A stretch of 64,000 nucleotides of DNA from Metaruminococcus_A sp003150405 (GTDB taxonomy: Bacteria > Bacillota > Clostridia > Oscillospirales > Ruminococcaceae): positions 28,579-92,578 of the forward strand of contig CABUBB010000007.1 in the NCBI GenBank assembly GCA_902489745.1, given 5' to 3'. A program made the position numbers and the translations under genes. A model generated the notes under the pieces. The model saw only the letters and a list, made by a program, of their open reading frames with translations. It was not told the origin of the DNA and ran no database searches. Below, in pieces: positions 1 through 8,941 of this stretch; positions within the stretch are counted from its first letter, which is position 1, and every line of letters starts with the position of its first letter.

Positions 1-58
1 AGGCACGGATTTGTTCATGCGAGGCGCACTCGATCTCCGGCTGATAATAATGTTCCAT
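1..58 (-). CDS. PaaK-like phenylacetate-CoA ligase, first 19 codons only
   Basis: Only the first 19 codons lie inside the window; the gene runs off the left edge. The peptide begins MEHYYQPEIECASHEQIRA. This resembles the start of clostridial phenylacetate--CoA ligase (AMP-forming, adenylate-forming superfamily) proteins, which typically open with a 'YWQPEIE...' segment and a short helix. A GAGGGG Shine-Dalgarno lies about 10 bases before the ATG, and a promoter lies further upstream (135-163). Too little is present to judge catalytic motifs, so the family name is an inference from the N-terminus alone. Confidence 0.5.
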   Translation of the reverse strand, partial: MEHYYQPEIECASHEQIRA

Positions 59-134
59 GATAAACATCCCCTCTGATTTAACATTCCGGCAAAGCCAGAT
101 GAATTAAGTTAATCATATCATCTCTTACCCTTTT

Positions 135-163
135 AGTAAATAGTTTTTTGTTCTCCGTGTCAA
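135..163 (-). promoter_or_regulatory. Sigma-A-type promoter for the left-edge ligase gene
   Basis: Read on the minus strand: TTGACA (158-163), 17 bases, TTTACT (135-140). The -35 box is perfect and the -10 box matches four of six positions. It sits about 80 bases before the ATG of the left-edge gene. It also lies downstream of the spoIVFB stop, so the two genes are probably expressed separately. Confidence 0.5.
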
Positions 164-196
164 AAATGGAATTTTGAACATGTATTCCTCTTTATT

Positions 197-808
197 TTAA
201 ATATGATTATCCTGAACGAGTGATAGAATAAGGAACCCGGTCGTTACCAGCAGGGTAAAATTACGGCTACGGAAAAGAAGCACCAAGCTAATTACTAGCA
301 TTGGAAGTACGACACACCAGGAGATGGTTTTGCAAATTACGGTTGCTGCTTTCAAGCTGAGAACGGCAGTAAAAATACGCTTTAAAATCATTCCGCCGTC
401 TAAAGCTGCGACCGGGATTAAATTGAACAGACCTATTGAAAGCTGAACCAATGCAATCTGGGTCCAGGCTGGATCTGGGCCAATACCGTAATACAACAAG
501 AAGAAGGCGCAAAAATTAACCATACAGCCGGCGGAAAGCGCGAACAAATCCTTGCCAAGCGTCAAATAGCGCTCAGATTGTGTAATACGCATCCCTTCAA
601 TGGAAAGAGAAACGCTTTTCGGCCGTTCACCGACGAGGAAATAGGCAATTACATGCCCAAGTTCATGGGTCACTGCTGCTAGGATACCGCAATAGCCATA
701 CCCTGTTCGATCTAGAATAAGGTAGATGGTCGTTACCGCAAAAAACAAAAACGAGAGTCTTACCTTGATGCCAAATACCCTAAACTGTAACATATCCTGT
801 TTCCACAT
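197..808 (-). CDS. spoIVFB: SpoIVFB-like site-2 membrane metalloprotease (M50)
   Basis: A polytopic membrane zinc protease of family M50. The sequence shows the HELGH metal-binding helix near residue 48 and a second conserved element, NLIPVAALDGG, near residue 130, whose Asp is the third zinc ligand in this family. Several hydrophobic segments flank both. At 203 residues it is compact, like SpoIVFB, which in Bacillus cleaves pro-sigma-K in the mother cell. It overlaps the end of a LytM-domain gene just upstream, the same order as the spoIVFA-spoIVFB operon, and this supports the assignment. An internal ATG five codons in is an alternative start. No pro-sigma-K gene is in the window, so the substrate is inferred. 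Confidence 0.8.
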   Translation of the reverse strand: MWKQDMLQFRVFGIKVRLSFLFFAVTTIYLILDRTGYGYCGILAAVTHELGHVIAYFLVGERPKSVSLSIEGMRITQSERYLTLGKDLFALSAGCMVNFCAFFLLYYGIGPDPAWTQIALVQLSIGLFNLIPVAALDGGMILKRIFTAVLSLKAATVICKTISWCVVLPMLVISLVLLFRSRNFTLLVTTGFLILSLVQDNHI

Positions 809-1748
809 GCGATGGAAGGACCTTCAACGGGTCGATAAACACCCCGCCTACCGAAATATCAAAATGGCAGTGGTTGCCCGTTGAATAACCGGTATTGCCG
901 ACAAAACCTATGGTATCCCCTGCTTTAACCTGGTCACCCACCGCGACATTGAGACTGCTGCAATGCCCATAGCGGGTAATGGTGTTGTCATCGTGTTGGA
1001 TGGCAACAAAATTTCCAAAGCTGACCGACGCTTGCGCCTGAATAACCGTACCGTCACGGAATGCTGCAATAGGCGTTCCCTCTTCCGCCGGGATATCAAT
1101 TCCCTTATGGAAATCCGGCAACCCGGTAATAGGATGACTGCGATAGCCGTAGCCGCAGCTGATAAGTCCGTGCAGAGGAACTACAAAGTCGGTTTGCAGA
1201 GGGGTTAAATCCATCTCAGACAAGCCGGCTGATTCTCGAAAAAGCGGCAATGGATTTTCTTCCCCGCCCATTCCCATTGCAAGACTGGAAGTGTCGGGAG
1301 GAAGTGAAATTGAGGAATTGGTACTTTCCGAAGACATTTCAGAAGAACCGGAGGACGAAGAATTTGAAGCAGAAGAGCTATTTTGAGAATCCACGCTGGA
1401 AGATTCCCCCGAAGCGGCTGATGAAGAATTCGACGCCGAAGCTCCAGCGGCAGCCGAACCGCTGTCGCTGGAAGACGCTGTCAAAAAGTCGGTAAATCCA
1501 TTAAAGACCTCTGCCACTGTTTGAGTAATGCCTTTATCCCCCTGGACCTGTGTCTTAAAAAATTCCTTTAGCCCTTGGAGTCCTTCAGGACTACCGATAT
1601 TGATAAAAAGCAATATAATAGCGGTGAGCAGAACGACAATGACTTGCGCCAGAAATAAATTTCCAATCCCCCCCTGTCTTCCAGGGTCCGGTTCAAGTTT
1701 GTCACTTTTCTTTTTTCGAAATTCGTGGTAATCAATTGGATGCTCCAT
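780..1748 (-). CDS. spoIVFA: SpoIVFA-like membrane-anchored LytM/M23 peptidase
   Basis: A short cytoplasmic N-terminus is followed by one membrane segment (about residues 32-52), a long Ser-rich linker (about 90-160) and a C-terminal LytM/M23 domain. The domain keeps H-K-G-I-D, Y-G-H and H-C-H, so the zinc ligands of an active endopeptidase appear intact. In B. subtilis, SpoIVFA holds SpoIVFB inactive until a signal from the forespore; the gene order here matches. The start chosen is the ATG at 1748, eight bases after AGGAG; another ATG lies six bases earlier. SpoIIQ-like or plain M23 lytic functions remain possible because the architecture is shared. Confidence 0.7.
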   Translation of the reverse strand: MEHPIDYHEFRKKKSDKLEPDPGRQGGIGNLFLAQVIVVLLTAIILLFINIGSPEGLQGLKEFFKTQVQGDKGITQTVAEVFNGFTDFLTASSSDSGSAAAGASASNSSSAASGESSSVDSQNSSSASNSSSSGSSEMSSESTNSSISLPPDTSSLAMGMGGEENPLPLFRESAGLSEMDLTPLQTDFVVPLHGLISCGYGYRSHPITGLPDFHKGIDIPAEEGTPIAAFRDGTVIQAQASVSFGNFVAIQHDDNTITRYGHCSSLNVAVGDQVKAGDTIGFVGNTGYSTGNHCHFDISVGGVFIDPLKVLPSHVETGYVTV

Positions 1749-1935
1749 TTTCATTTCTCCTATACCGTTTTTTCGAACGCACACATAAAGTGAACGCTAC
1801 ATTTTATTCCGATTGCAAAGAAAATAGACATCCATTGGCAAAGTGTTTCTCCGGTTCTGCAAAGCACTATTTCCCAGGAAATGCAATATGTTACCTTTTG
1901 CTGGATACCACACATCCAAATAAGATACGCCAAAT
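1749..1935. other. Gap upstream of the LytM gene, no gene seen
   Basis: About 190 bases between the spoIVFA-like gene and the transketolase terminator. I see no open frame of interest. In Bacillus the spoIVF operon is transcribed by sigma-E, but I could not find a convincing sigma-E -35/-10 pair here by eye, so no promoter is called. Confidence 0.4.
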
Positions 1936-1966
1936 AAAAAGCCCGGAGAAATCTCCGGGCTTTTTA
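1936..1966. terminator. Bidirectional hairpin after tktC
   Basis: GCCCGGAG (1941-1948) pairs with CTCCGGGC (1953-1960) around a four-base loop. The stem is flanked by A-rich sequence on one side and TTTTT on the other, so it can work in both directions. On the minus strand it lies just past the tktC stop and closes the long upstream gene run. Confidence 0.85.
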
Positions 1967-1976
1967 TTTACAATGC

Positions 1977-2927
1977 TTATTTTTTTAAGCTCATAGCTTT
2001 TTGAACGGTTGCGGCAATGTTGCTTGCACACAGGCCGTATTTCTCAAGCAGTTTAACCGCCGGGCCGGATTTACCGAACTCATCGTTTACACCGACTTTA
2101 ATCACCGGAATCGGACAATTCTCGGTGACAACATCTGCAACAGCAGAGCCGAGGCCGCCAATAACGCTGTGCTCCTCTGCCGTAACGATCAGACCGGTTT
2201 CTTTCGCCGCTTTGATGATGATATCCTTATCAATCGGCTTAATGGTGTGAATGTTGATGACGCGCGCATCAATTCCCTCTTCTTTCAGAGATTTTGCCGC
2301 TTCCATCGATTCATTGACCATCAGACCGGTGGCAATAATGGTAACATCCGAACCAGATTTGAGTTCAATCCCTTTGCCAAGCTCAAATTTATAGGTCGCC
2401 GGATCGTTGAAGATCGGGGTAGCAAGGCGGCCAAAACGGAGGTAAACCGGGCCGTCGATCTCACAAGCAGCAGCAACAGCAGCTTTTGCTTCGGTATCAT
2501 CCGCAGGGTTGATAATAGTCATACCCGGAATAGTGCGCATCAGCGCGATATCCTCATTGCACTGATGGGTAGCGCCGTCTTCACCTACCGAAATACCGGC
2601 ATGGGTAGCGCCAATTTTAACATTGAGATGCGGATAGCCAATGGAATTGCGTACAATTTCAAAAGCGCGTCCAGCAGCAAACATTGCAAAGGTGCTTGCA
2701 AACGGAATTTTACCGGTTGCAGCCATACCAGCTGCAACGCCCATCATATTCGCCTCTGCAATACCGCAGTCAAAGAAACGCTCCGGGCATTTTTTCCAGA
2801 AAACCTGCGTTTGAGTGGCTCTGGCAAGGTCGGCGTCTAGAACAACAAGGTTTTCGTATTTATCGGCCAGCTCTGCAAGTGCTTCGCCATAGCTCTGTCT
2901 GGTCGCTTTTTTCATTACTTCGCTCAT
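1977..2927 (-). CDS. tktC: Transketolase, C-terminal subunit
   Basis: The C-terminal half of a split transketolase, holding the pyrimidine-binding and C-terminal domains. It works with the N-terminal subunit encoded just upstream to move two-carbon units between sugar phosphates in the non-oxidative pentose phosphate pathway. Visible features include the GIAEANMMGVAAGMA segment near residue 80, which carries the Glu that activates thiamine diphosphate, and a C-terminal domain with TAEEHSVIGGLGSAV. The ATG at 2927 lies eight bases after GGAGG; a TTG five codons earlier overlaps that ribosome site and is unlikely. Its length of 316 residues is normal for this split form. Confidence 0.93.
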   Translation of the reverse strand: MSEVMKKATRQSYGEALAELADKYENLVVLDADLARATQTQVFWKKCPERFFDCGIAEANMMGVAAGMAATGKIPFASTFAMFAAGRAFEIVRNSIGYPHLNVKIGATHAGISVGEDGATHQCNEDIALMRTIPGMTIINPADDTEAKAAVAAACEIDGPVYLRFGRLATPIFNDPATYKFELGKGIELKSGSDVTIIATGLMVNESMEAAKSLKEEGIDARVINIHTIKPIDKDIIIKAAKETGLIVTAEEHSVIGGLGSAVADVVTENCPIPVIKVGVNDEFGKSGPAVKLLEKYGLCASNIAATVQKAMSLKK

Positions 2928-2974
2928 GAAAGAAACCTCCAATATATCATAAAAATCGAATCAATGCAAATGAA

Positions 2975-3814
2975 TTACAGCGCAGCATAAGCAGCTTTCA
3001 GCTCAGACATTGCCTGTTCATACTGCTCAGCGTTCGGGGCAGAACCATGCCAAGCTGCATTGTTCTCCATAAAGGAAACGCCTTTGCCTTTCACACTCTT
3101 CTGAATAATGACAACTGGTTTTCCTTTAACCGATTTCGCCTCTTCAAAAGCGGCCTCAATCTTACTAAAGTCATGTGCATCGTCAAGATTGATGACATGC
3201 CAGTTGAATGCTTTGAATTTCTCATCAATCGGATACGGAGAGTTAACCTCATCAATTTTACCGTCGATCTGCAAACCGTTGTTGTCAACCACCGCAATCA
3301 GATTATCCAGTTTACGGAACCCTGCAAACATTGCAGCTTCCCAGACCTGTCCCTCCTGGATTTCACCGTCGCCAAGAATGGTGAATACACGGTAAGATTC
3401 GTCCGAAATTTTGGCGGAAAGCGCCATACCGCACGCTACTGAGATCCCTTGTCCAAGAGAACCGCTGCTCATATCAACGCCCGGAATGGTTTTCATATCC
3501 GGATGGCCTTGAAGCAGCCGGCCAACCTGACGAAGACCCTTGAGTTCATCTTCCGGGAAATAACCTTTCTGTGCCAGCACGGAATAGAGGCCCGGAGCGG
3601 TGTGACCCTTGGAAAGAACCAGACGATCCCTTTCTTCCCACTTCGGATTTTTGGGATCTACCTTCATCTCCTTAAAATAAAGGTAGGTGAGCAAATCGGC
3701 AATCGAGAGTGAACCGCCCGGATGACCCGACTTTGCGTTGAACACTGCTTCAATGACACCCATTCTCACTTTACAAGCAGTTTTCATCAGCTCGTTTTTT
3801 GTCGCCAAATCCAT
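2975..3814 (-). CDS. tktN: Transketolase, N-terminal subunit
   Basis: The thiamine diphosphate-binding half of a split transketolase. The GDGEIQEGQVWEA segment near residue 145, followed by DNNGLQ, is the classic GDG-(X)n-N thiamine diphosphate/Mg motif. GHPGGSLS near residue 30 and SKGHTAPGLY near 70 are also typical. It is followed after 47 bases by the C-terminal subunit, so the two should be made together. GGAGG stands seven bases before the ATG. No sugar-specific neighbours (DHAP synthase, sulfopropanediol genes) are present to suggest anything other than ordinary transketolase. Confidence 0.93.
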   Translation of the reverse strand: MDLATKNELMKTACKVRMGVIEAVFNAKSGHPGGSLSIADLLTYLYFKEMKVDPKNPKWEERDRLVLSKGHTAPGLYSVLAQKGYFPEDELKGLRQVGRLLQGHPDMKTIPGVDMSSGSLGQGISVACGMALSAKISDESYRVFTILGDGEIQEGQVWEAAMFAGFRKLDNLIAVVDNNGLQIDGKIDEVNSPYPIDEKFKAFNWHVINLDDAHDFSKIEAAFEEAKSVKGKPVVIIQKSVKGKGVSFMENNAAWHGSAPNAEQYEQAMSELKAAYAAL

Positions 3815-3875
3815 AATAAAACCTCCAATAAATAGTTTTGCATCACCAAAGGATATATTTCAACCGGGCAAAGCC

Positions 3876-4691
3876 CTAAAATTGACCTGATTCCAATAAA
3901 ATATCGACCAAATTTGCAATGGCATGACGATCATTGTCACAAACAACCAAATCAGCCACCTGCTTTAACTCGTCCGGCGCATTCGCAACCGTGACGCCAA
4001 ATCCTGCATTTTGAACCATTTCCAAATCGTTGTAGTAATCGCCAATTGCCACGATTTTATCCACCGGCACACCGGTTAACTCAGAAAGGCGATAGAGCGC
4101 ACCGCCTTTGGTACAGCCGATTGGCAGCATTTCAAAATAATGGGTAAAGGAACGAACAAAACAAACACCGTCATAGTTCTGGGAAAGCATATAGGCTTCA
4201 AACTCGTCCATTTGAGAAGGTTCCAAGGCAAACAAGACTTTAAACCATCCTTTAGGAGCATCATCAACTGTTGTCATAATATGTTCCAGATGTTCGGTGT
4301 CCAGATGCTGGCGGACAATCTCATTTTTACGCGCTACATAAATCTGGTTGTCCAGCAAAATTTCAATCCCAATATCCGGGAAACGTTCATAAACGTCTCG
4401 TACATAATCACGGGTTTTCTCTTTTAACAGCGAATGCCAAAGAATTTCACGGCGGTTAAAATCGTAAATGGTACCACCATTATAAAGAATCACCGGCATA
4501 TCCAAATGAAGAAGGGGGACATAATGCTCCAACGAAGGAATGGAACGCCCCGTTGCGACGGTGAAATACCCACCGTTTTGCCGGAAACGTGTAATCGCCT
4601 CAAGATTTTCCTTGGAAATCTGCTTGTCCGTCGTCAGCATTGTGCCGTCCATATCAGTGACAATCATCATACCATTCACTGAGTGCCGCAT
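3876..4691 (-). CDS. Cof-type HAD-superfamily phosphatase
   Basis: A haloacid-dehalogenase phosphatase of the Cof/class IIB type. Motif I is DMDGTML near residue 12, with the nucleophile Asp. Motif III/IV is GDYYNDLEMV near residue 216. The region between them matches the C2B cap domain. Likely substrates are sugar phosphates, nucleotides or pyridoxal phosphate, but the exact one cannot be read from sequence. The ATG at 4691 is five bases after GGAGG; a GTG four codons upstream overlaps that site. It lies 11 bases after rluD and 60 bases before tktN, so it is probably in the same transcript. Confidence 0.85.
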   Translation of the reverse strand: MRHSVNGMMIVTDMDGTMLTTDKQISKENLEAITRFRQNGGYFTVATGRSIPSLEHYVPLLHLDMPVILYNGGTIYDFNRREILWHSLLKEKTRDYVRDVYERFPDIGIEILLDNQIYVARKNEIVRQHLDTEHLEHIMTTVDDAPKGWFKVLFALEPSQMDEFEAYMLSQNYDGVCFVRSFTHYFEMLPIGCTKGGALYRLSELTGVPVDKIVAIGDYYNDLEMVQNAGFGVTVANAPDELKQVADLVVCDNDRHAIANLVDILLESGQF

Positions 4692-4702
4692 GTAATCCTC
4701 CA

Positions 4703-5623
4703 CTATCGAATTTTATTGAGAAATCGAACAAAATAGTCCGGAAGTTCGCTGGTAAATATCAACCGTTCACCAGTCGAAGGATGTGTAAAGCCAATGAGCT
4801 TTGCATGCAAACATTGTCCATGCAACTCCGTAATAACCCTTTTGGGTCCATAGACCGGATCGCCGGCAACCGGATGGCCAATCGCGGCCATATGCACCCG
4901 AATTTGATGGGTACGACCGGTTTCAAGCGTCACCTTCAAATGGGTAAAACCATCTAAATGCTCCAACACCTCATAGTGGGTAACGGCATTCCTAGAATGA
5001 GAATCTGTAACTGCCATACGCTTACGGTCAACTGGATGCCGACCAATCGGTGCGTTAATGGTTCCGGCAGCATCCTTTACATTGCCGTAGACTACCGTTT
5101 CATAAATGCGATCAAATGAGTGTTCTTTAATCTGTTCTGCAAGGCTGAGATGGGCTTTGTCATTTTTTGCGACCATTAAAAGGCCGCTGGTATCTTTATC
5201 GATTCGATGGACGATTCCCGGGCGAACAACGCCGTTAATACCCGATAAACTGCCCTTACAATGATACAGCAGTGCATTCACCAGGGTTCCAGACGAATTA
5301 CCAGGTGCGGGATGCACCACCATCCCTTTGGGCTTGTTTACAACAAGTAAATCGCTATCTTCATAGACGACATCCAACGGAATATTCTCCGGCGCAATTT
5401 CCAACTCCTGCGGTTCTGGTACAACCAGTGTTATTTCATCTTTTCTTGACAATTTATAGTTTTTAGGAATTGTATTTCCATTGACGAATACTGCCTCATC
5501 TTCAATCAAGCGCTGTATGGCAGAACGTGAAAAATTCTCCAGACATTCCTGCAAGTATTTATCAATCCGCAAGCCGGACTGCTGATCTTCCACGGTAAAA
5601 ACATACTTATTCCTCTCTGGCAT
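4703..5623 (-). CDS. rluD: RluD-family 23S rRNA pseudouridine synthase
   Basis: An N-terminal S4 RNA-binding domain (LRIDKYLQECL... to KDEITLVV, about residues 14-70) is followed by a PseudoU_synth_2 catalytic domain. The catalytic Asp lies in HRIDKDTSGLLMVAKN near residue 140, and GRTHQIRVH is near 235. RluD modifies helix 69 of 23S rRNA; the exact target here is assumed from family. The ATG at 5623 is preferred, though GTG at 5638 is possible and both overlap the end of lspA. lspA next to a RluD-type gene is a common Firmicutes arrangement. Confidence 0.9.
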   Translation of the reverse strand: MPERNKYVFTVEDQQSGLRIDKYLQECLENFSRSAIQRLIEDEAVFVNGNTIPKNYKLSRKDEITLVVPEPQELEIAPENIPLDVVYEDSDLLVVNKPKGMVVHPAPGNSSGTLVNALLYHCKGSLSGINGVVRPGIVHRIDKDTSGLLMVAKNDKAHLSLAEQIKEHSFDRIYETVVYGNVKDAAGTINAPIGRHPVDRKRMAVTDSHSRNAVTHYEVLEHLDGFTHLKVTLETGRTHQIRVHMAAIGHPVAGDPVYGPKRVITELHGQCLHAKLIGFTHPSTGERLIFTSELPDYFVRFLNKIR

Positions 5624-6122
5624 CACTTTTTTTCCCACGCTTAATATGCAACGAATCGGATTTATCGAAAAACAGAATATAAACCAACAAGCTGATGACG
5701 CCTAAGACAACCATGCAGTCGGCAAAATTAAAAATAGCAAAATTGACAAATTTAAATTCGATGTAGTCAATTACGCTTCCGCGGAAAATACGATCAATCA
5801 AATTACCGAGCCCCCCCGCAAGGATGACCGCAGCATGCCAGATAATAACCGTATTTTTAATTTTTTTGAAGGCAAGCAGGTAAATTAACGCAAGTATGAC
5901 AATTCCCGTTAAGCCTATCAGGAACCAGCGCTGGCCATCAAACGAATTGAAAGCAGCGCCGGTATTCTCCACATAGGTGAAGCTGATAATTCCGGGGATA
6001 AACGACACGGTATCATTTAATTCCAAATTGGATTGAACAATCACCTTTATAATTTGGTCAATGCCCACCAACAATGCAGCCACTGCCAAAGCAATGTAAG
6101 AAATGGTAATCCCTCTTCTCAA
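5607..6122 (-). CDS. lspA: Lipoprotein signal peptidase (SPase II)
   Basis: An integral membrane aspartyl protease that removes the signal peptide from prolipoproteins after lipid attachment. Four membrane segments are visible. The conserved NTGAAF segment lies near residue 57, and the NLIDR/VIDYIEF/FNFAD region near 110-140 contains the two catalytic Asp residues. I chose the TTG at 6122, five bases after the ileS stop, giving about 171 residues, close to the family norm. A longer GTG start inside ileS would add an unconserved charged N-terminus. No strong ribosome site is visible, so translation may be coupled to ileS. Confidence 0.9.
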   Translation of the reverse strand: MRRGITISYIALAVAALLVGIDQIIKVIVQSNLELNDTVSFIPGIISFTYVENTGAAFNSFDGQRWFLIGLTGIVILALIYLLAFKKIKNTVIIWHAAVILAGGLGNLIDRIFRGSVIDYIEFKFVNFAIFNFADCMVVLGVISLLVYILFFDKSDSLHIKRGKKSDAREE

Positions 6123-6127
6123 ACGGT

Positions 6128-8914
6128 TTATTGTGCTTCTACAACCGCCGCGCAGCGTGAGCACAAGGTTGGGTGTTTTTCACACTCTCCTACCGTTGTA
6201 CTATACGCCCAGCAACGCTCACATTTTTCGCCGTCCGCCTTTTCCACCGTAATGGTAAGATCATCCAGCTCGGTTGCAAACTCGCCTTTTCCCTGTTCCA
6301 GCTTAACTTGGGAAACAATAAAGGCAGCCGCCAGTTCCTTTTCAACGCCCTTTAAGAAGTCTAAAAGTTCGCCATCACAGAACAGGAGCACCTTCGCCTC
6401 CAGCGATTTGCCAATCAACTTTTCATTGCGCTTCAGTTCCAAAGCCTTGTTGACCTCATCGCGCACCTGATGGATGCGATCCCACTTGGCAACAAAGGAC
6501 TCATCCGTGTGCAACGCAACCGGCTTCGGCATCTCATTAAAGAGAACCGATTCCGCATCATCCGCAGCAAAGTGCGGCATTGCCGCCCAGATTTCCTCTG
6601 AGGTGAAAGCAAGAATTGGTGCAACCAACCGGGTCAATGCGTTCAGAATCATATAAATTGCCGACTGTGCACTGCGGCGCTCGAAGCTGTCCACTCCTTC
6701 ACAGTATAGCCGATCCTTGATGATATCAAGGTAGAAATTTGACATATCAACAACACAGAAATTATGGATTGCATGATAGACAACATGGAAATCAAAGCTG
6801 TTGTATCCGGCATCAACCTTCTGAATGAGCTCATTCAGAGCATGAACTGCCCACAGGTCGAGTTCCATCAGTTTTTCAGCCGGCACAAAATCCTTCTCTG
6901 GATCAAAATCCGCGAGGTTGCTCAGGATATACCGCGCAGTATTTCGGATTTTGCGATAACCTTCCGAAAGCTGTTTCATGATATCCGGAGAAATGCGGAT
7001 ATCCGCATGATAGTCAGAAGAAGCAACCCAAAGGCGCAGAATATCCGCACCATACTGCTTGACAATCTCCGCAGGCTCTACACCGTTGCCAAGCGATTTA
7101 GACATTTTTTTGCCCTCACCATCGACAACCCAGCCGTGGGTACAGACGTTCTTATAGGGCGCTACCCCTTTATAAGCAACACTGGTCAGCAAAGAGGATT
7201 GGAACCACCCACGATACTGGTCTGCGCCTTCCAGGTACAAATCAGCCGGGAAATGGAGTTCCTCACGCTCGTCGATAACCGCCGCATGGGAAACACCGCT
7301 GTCAAACCAGACATCCATAATATCGGTTTCTTTGGTAAACTCATGACAGCCGCATTCACAGGCAACCTCTGCCGGAAGGAATTCGGACGGCTCTTTGATA
7401 TACCAAGCGTCAGAACCTTCCGCACGGAACAGGTCCGAAATCGCTTTGATGGTCTGGTCGTTGACAATCGGCTTGCCGCAATCTTTACAATAAAGGATCG
7501 GAATCGGTACACCCCAGGTGCGCTGACGGGAAATACACCAGTCACTGCGGTCGCGCACCATCCCTTTGATACGCTCCTCGCCCCATTCCGGAATCCAGTT
7601 GACCGTCTCGATCGCTTTAATGGCGTCGTCTTTAAAGCCGTCGACCGAGCAAAACCACTGCTCTGTTGCGCGGAATAGAATTGGCTTTTTACAGCGCCAG
7701 CAATGCGGATACTGGTGGACAATTTTGACAAGCGCAAACAAATGGCCTGTCTCATCCAGCTTTTTGGCAATGGCTTTATTGGCATCGTCAGTAGAAAGGC
7801 CGACGAATTCACCAGCGAGTTCAGTTAGCCTACCTTCTGAATCAACCGGAACAATGACCGGCAGCTCTTTGTAATTCTGACAAACCTCAAAGTCCTCTAC
7901 GCCGTGGCCCGGGGCGGTATGGACACAACCGGTACCGCTTTCCAAAGTAACATGATCGCCCACAATGACAAGCGGCTCACGGTCAAGGAACGGATGCGCG
8001 GTTTTCATATATTCCAATTCACTGCCGAGGAAACTGCCAACCGTTTCATAATCGGTAATTTTGGCATCTTTCATGGCAGCGTCAACCAAATCTTTGGCCA
8101 TAACCAAATACTGTCCGCCTGTTTTTACAAGTGTATACTCATAATTCGGTCCCAAACAGATGGCAACATTACCAGGCAGTGTCCAAGTTGTGGTAGTCCA
8201 AATAACAAAATAAACATCCTTTGGATCAATCCCCAGCTTGGAAAAAACGCCCTTATCATCGGTTACATTGAATTTGACATAAATGGAATAACAGGGATCA
8301 TCCTCATACTCAATTTCTGCTTCCGCCAGTGCAGTCCCACATTCGGTGCACCAATAAACCGGCTTTAAACCCTTATAGATGTAACCTTTTTTTGCCATTT
8401 CACCAAACACTTCAATCTGTTTAGCTTCAAAGGAAGGGCGAAGGGTTTTATATGGGTTGTCAAAATCGCCAATCACGCCCAACCGTTTGAACTGGTCGGA
8501 CATGGTGTCAATAAAAGACTCTGCAAACTCGCGGCAGAGCTTGCGCAACTCAACCGGGGAAATCGTCGCAGGATTTACGCCGTCCTTTTTGAGCGCTTTG
8601 AGTTCGATCGGCAGACCATGGGTATCCCACCCGGGAATATACGGCGCAATAAAGCCAGACATATTCTTGTGGCGGATGATAATATCCTTCAAAACCTTAT
8701 TGAGTGCGGTTCCCATGTGGATATTGCCGTTTGCATACGGCGGTCCATCATGCAGGGTGTAATTTGGTTTGCCCGCGTTTTTTTTCATCAGTTTTTTGTA
8801 AAGCCCGCGCCGTTCAAACTCCTGAAGCATAGCCGGTTCCCGCTGAGGCAGATTTGCACGCATTGGAAAATCCGTTTTGGTCAGGTTAAGGGTCGCGTTA
8901 TAATCCTGAGACAT
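6128..8914 (-). CDS. ileS: Isoleucyl-tRNA synthetase
   Basis: A class I aminoacyl-tRNA synthetase that charges tRNA-Ile and edits misactivated valine. It has the HIGH-type signature GNIHMGTAL near residue 64, the KMSKS loop in GEGKKMSKSLGN near 600, and a C-terminal zinc site with CERCW and CSRCAA at the very end. The length of 928 residues is normal for the bacterial type with the C-terminal zinc domain. AAGGAG lies ten bases before the ATG. There is no T-box leader: the 27-base gap to divIVA is too short, so expression depends on the upstream operon. Confidence 0.97.
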   Translation of the reverse strand: MSQDYNATLNLTKTDFPMRANLPQREPAMLQEFERRGLYKKLMKKNAGKPNYTLHDGPPYANGNIHMGTALNKVLKDIIIRHKNMSGFIAPYIPGWDTHGLPIELKALKKDGVNPATISPVELRKLCREFAESFIDTMSDQFKRLGVIGDFDNPYKTLRPSFEAKQIEVFGEMAKKGYIYKGLKPVYWCTECGTALAEAEIEYEDDPCYSIYVKFNVTDDKGVFSKLGIDPKDVYFVIWTTTTWTLPGNVAICLGPNYEYTLVKTGGQYLVMAKDLVDAAMKDAKITDYETVGSFLGSELEYMKTAHPFLDREPLVIVGDHVTLESGTGCVHTAPGHGVEDFEVCQNYKELPVIVPVDSEGRLTELAGEFVGLSTDDANKAIAKKLDETGHLFALVKIVHQYPHCWRCKKPILFRATEQWFCSVDGFKDDAIKAIETVNWIPEWGEERIKGMVRDRSDWCISRQRTWGVPIPILYCKDCGKPIVNDQTIKAISDLFRAEGSDAWYIKEPSEFLPAEVACECGCHEFTKETDIMDVWFDSGVSHAAVIDEREELHFPADLYLEGADQYRGWFQSSLLTSVAYKGVAPYKNVCTHGWVVDGEGKKMSKSLGNGVEPAEIVKQYGADILRLWVASSDYHADIRISPDIMKQLSEGYRKIRNTARYILSNLADFDPEKDFVPAEKLMELDLWAVHALNELIQKVDAGYNSFDFHVVYHAIHNFCVVDMSNFYLDIIKDRLYCEGVDSFERRSAQSAIYMILNALTRLVAPILAFTSEEIWAAMPHFAADDAESVLFNEMPKPVALHTDESFVAKWDRIHQVRDEVNKALELKRNEKLIGKSLEAKVLLFCDGELLDFLKGVEKELAAAFIVSQVKLEQGKGEFATELDDLTITVEKADGEKCERCWAYSTTVGECEKHPTLCSRCAAVVEAQ

Positions 8915-8941
8915 GTAATCTTCTCTCCTTGTTGCTCTTAC

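Noticed and set aside
2001..2840. 279-codon plus-strand frame antisense to tktC
   Set aside because: It is the complement of a well-recognised transketolase gene and has no family pattern.
6123..6164. Longer lspA start inside ileS
   Set aside because: It adds a charged stretch before the first membrane segment and starts within ileS; the TTG at 6122 gives the usual length.
8915..8941. T-box leader upstream of ileS
   Set aside because: Only 27 bases separate ileS from divIVA; there is no room for a T-box, and nothing like one was seen before the operon promoter.
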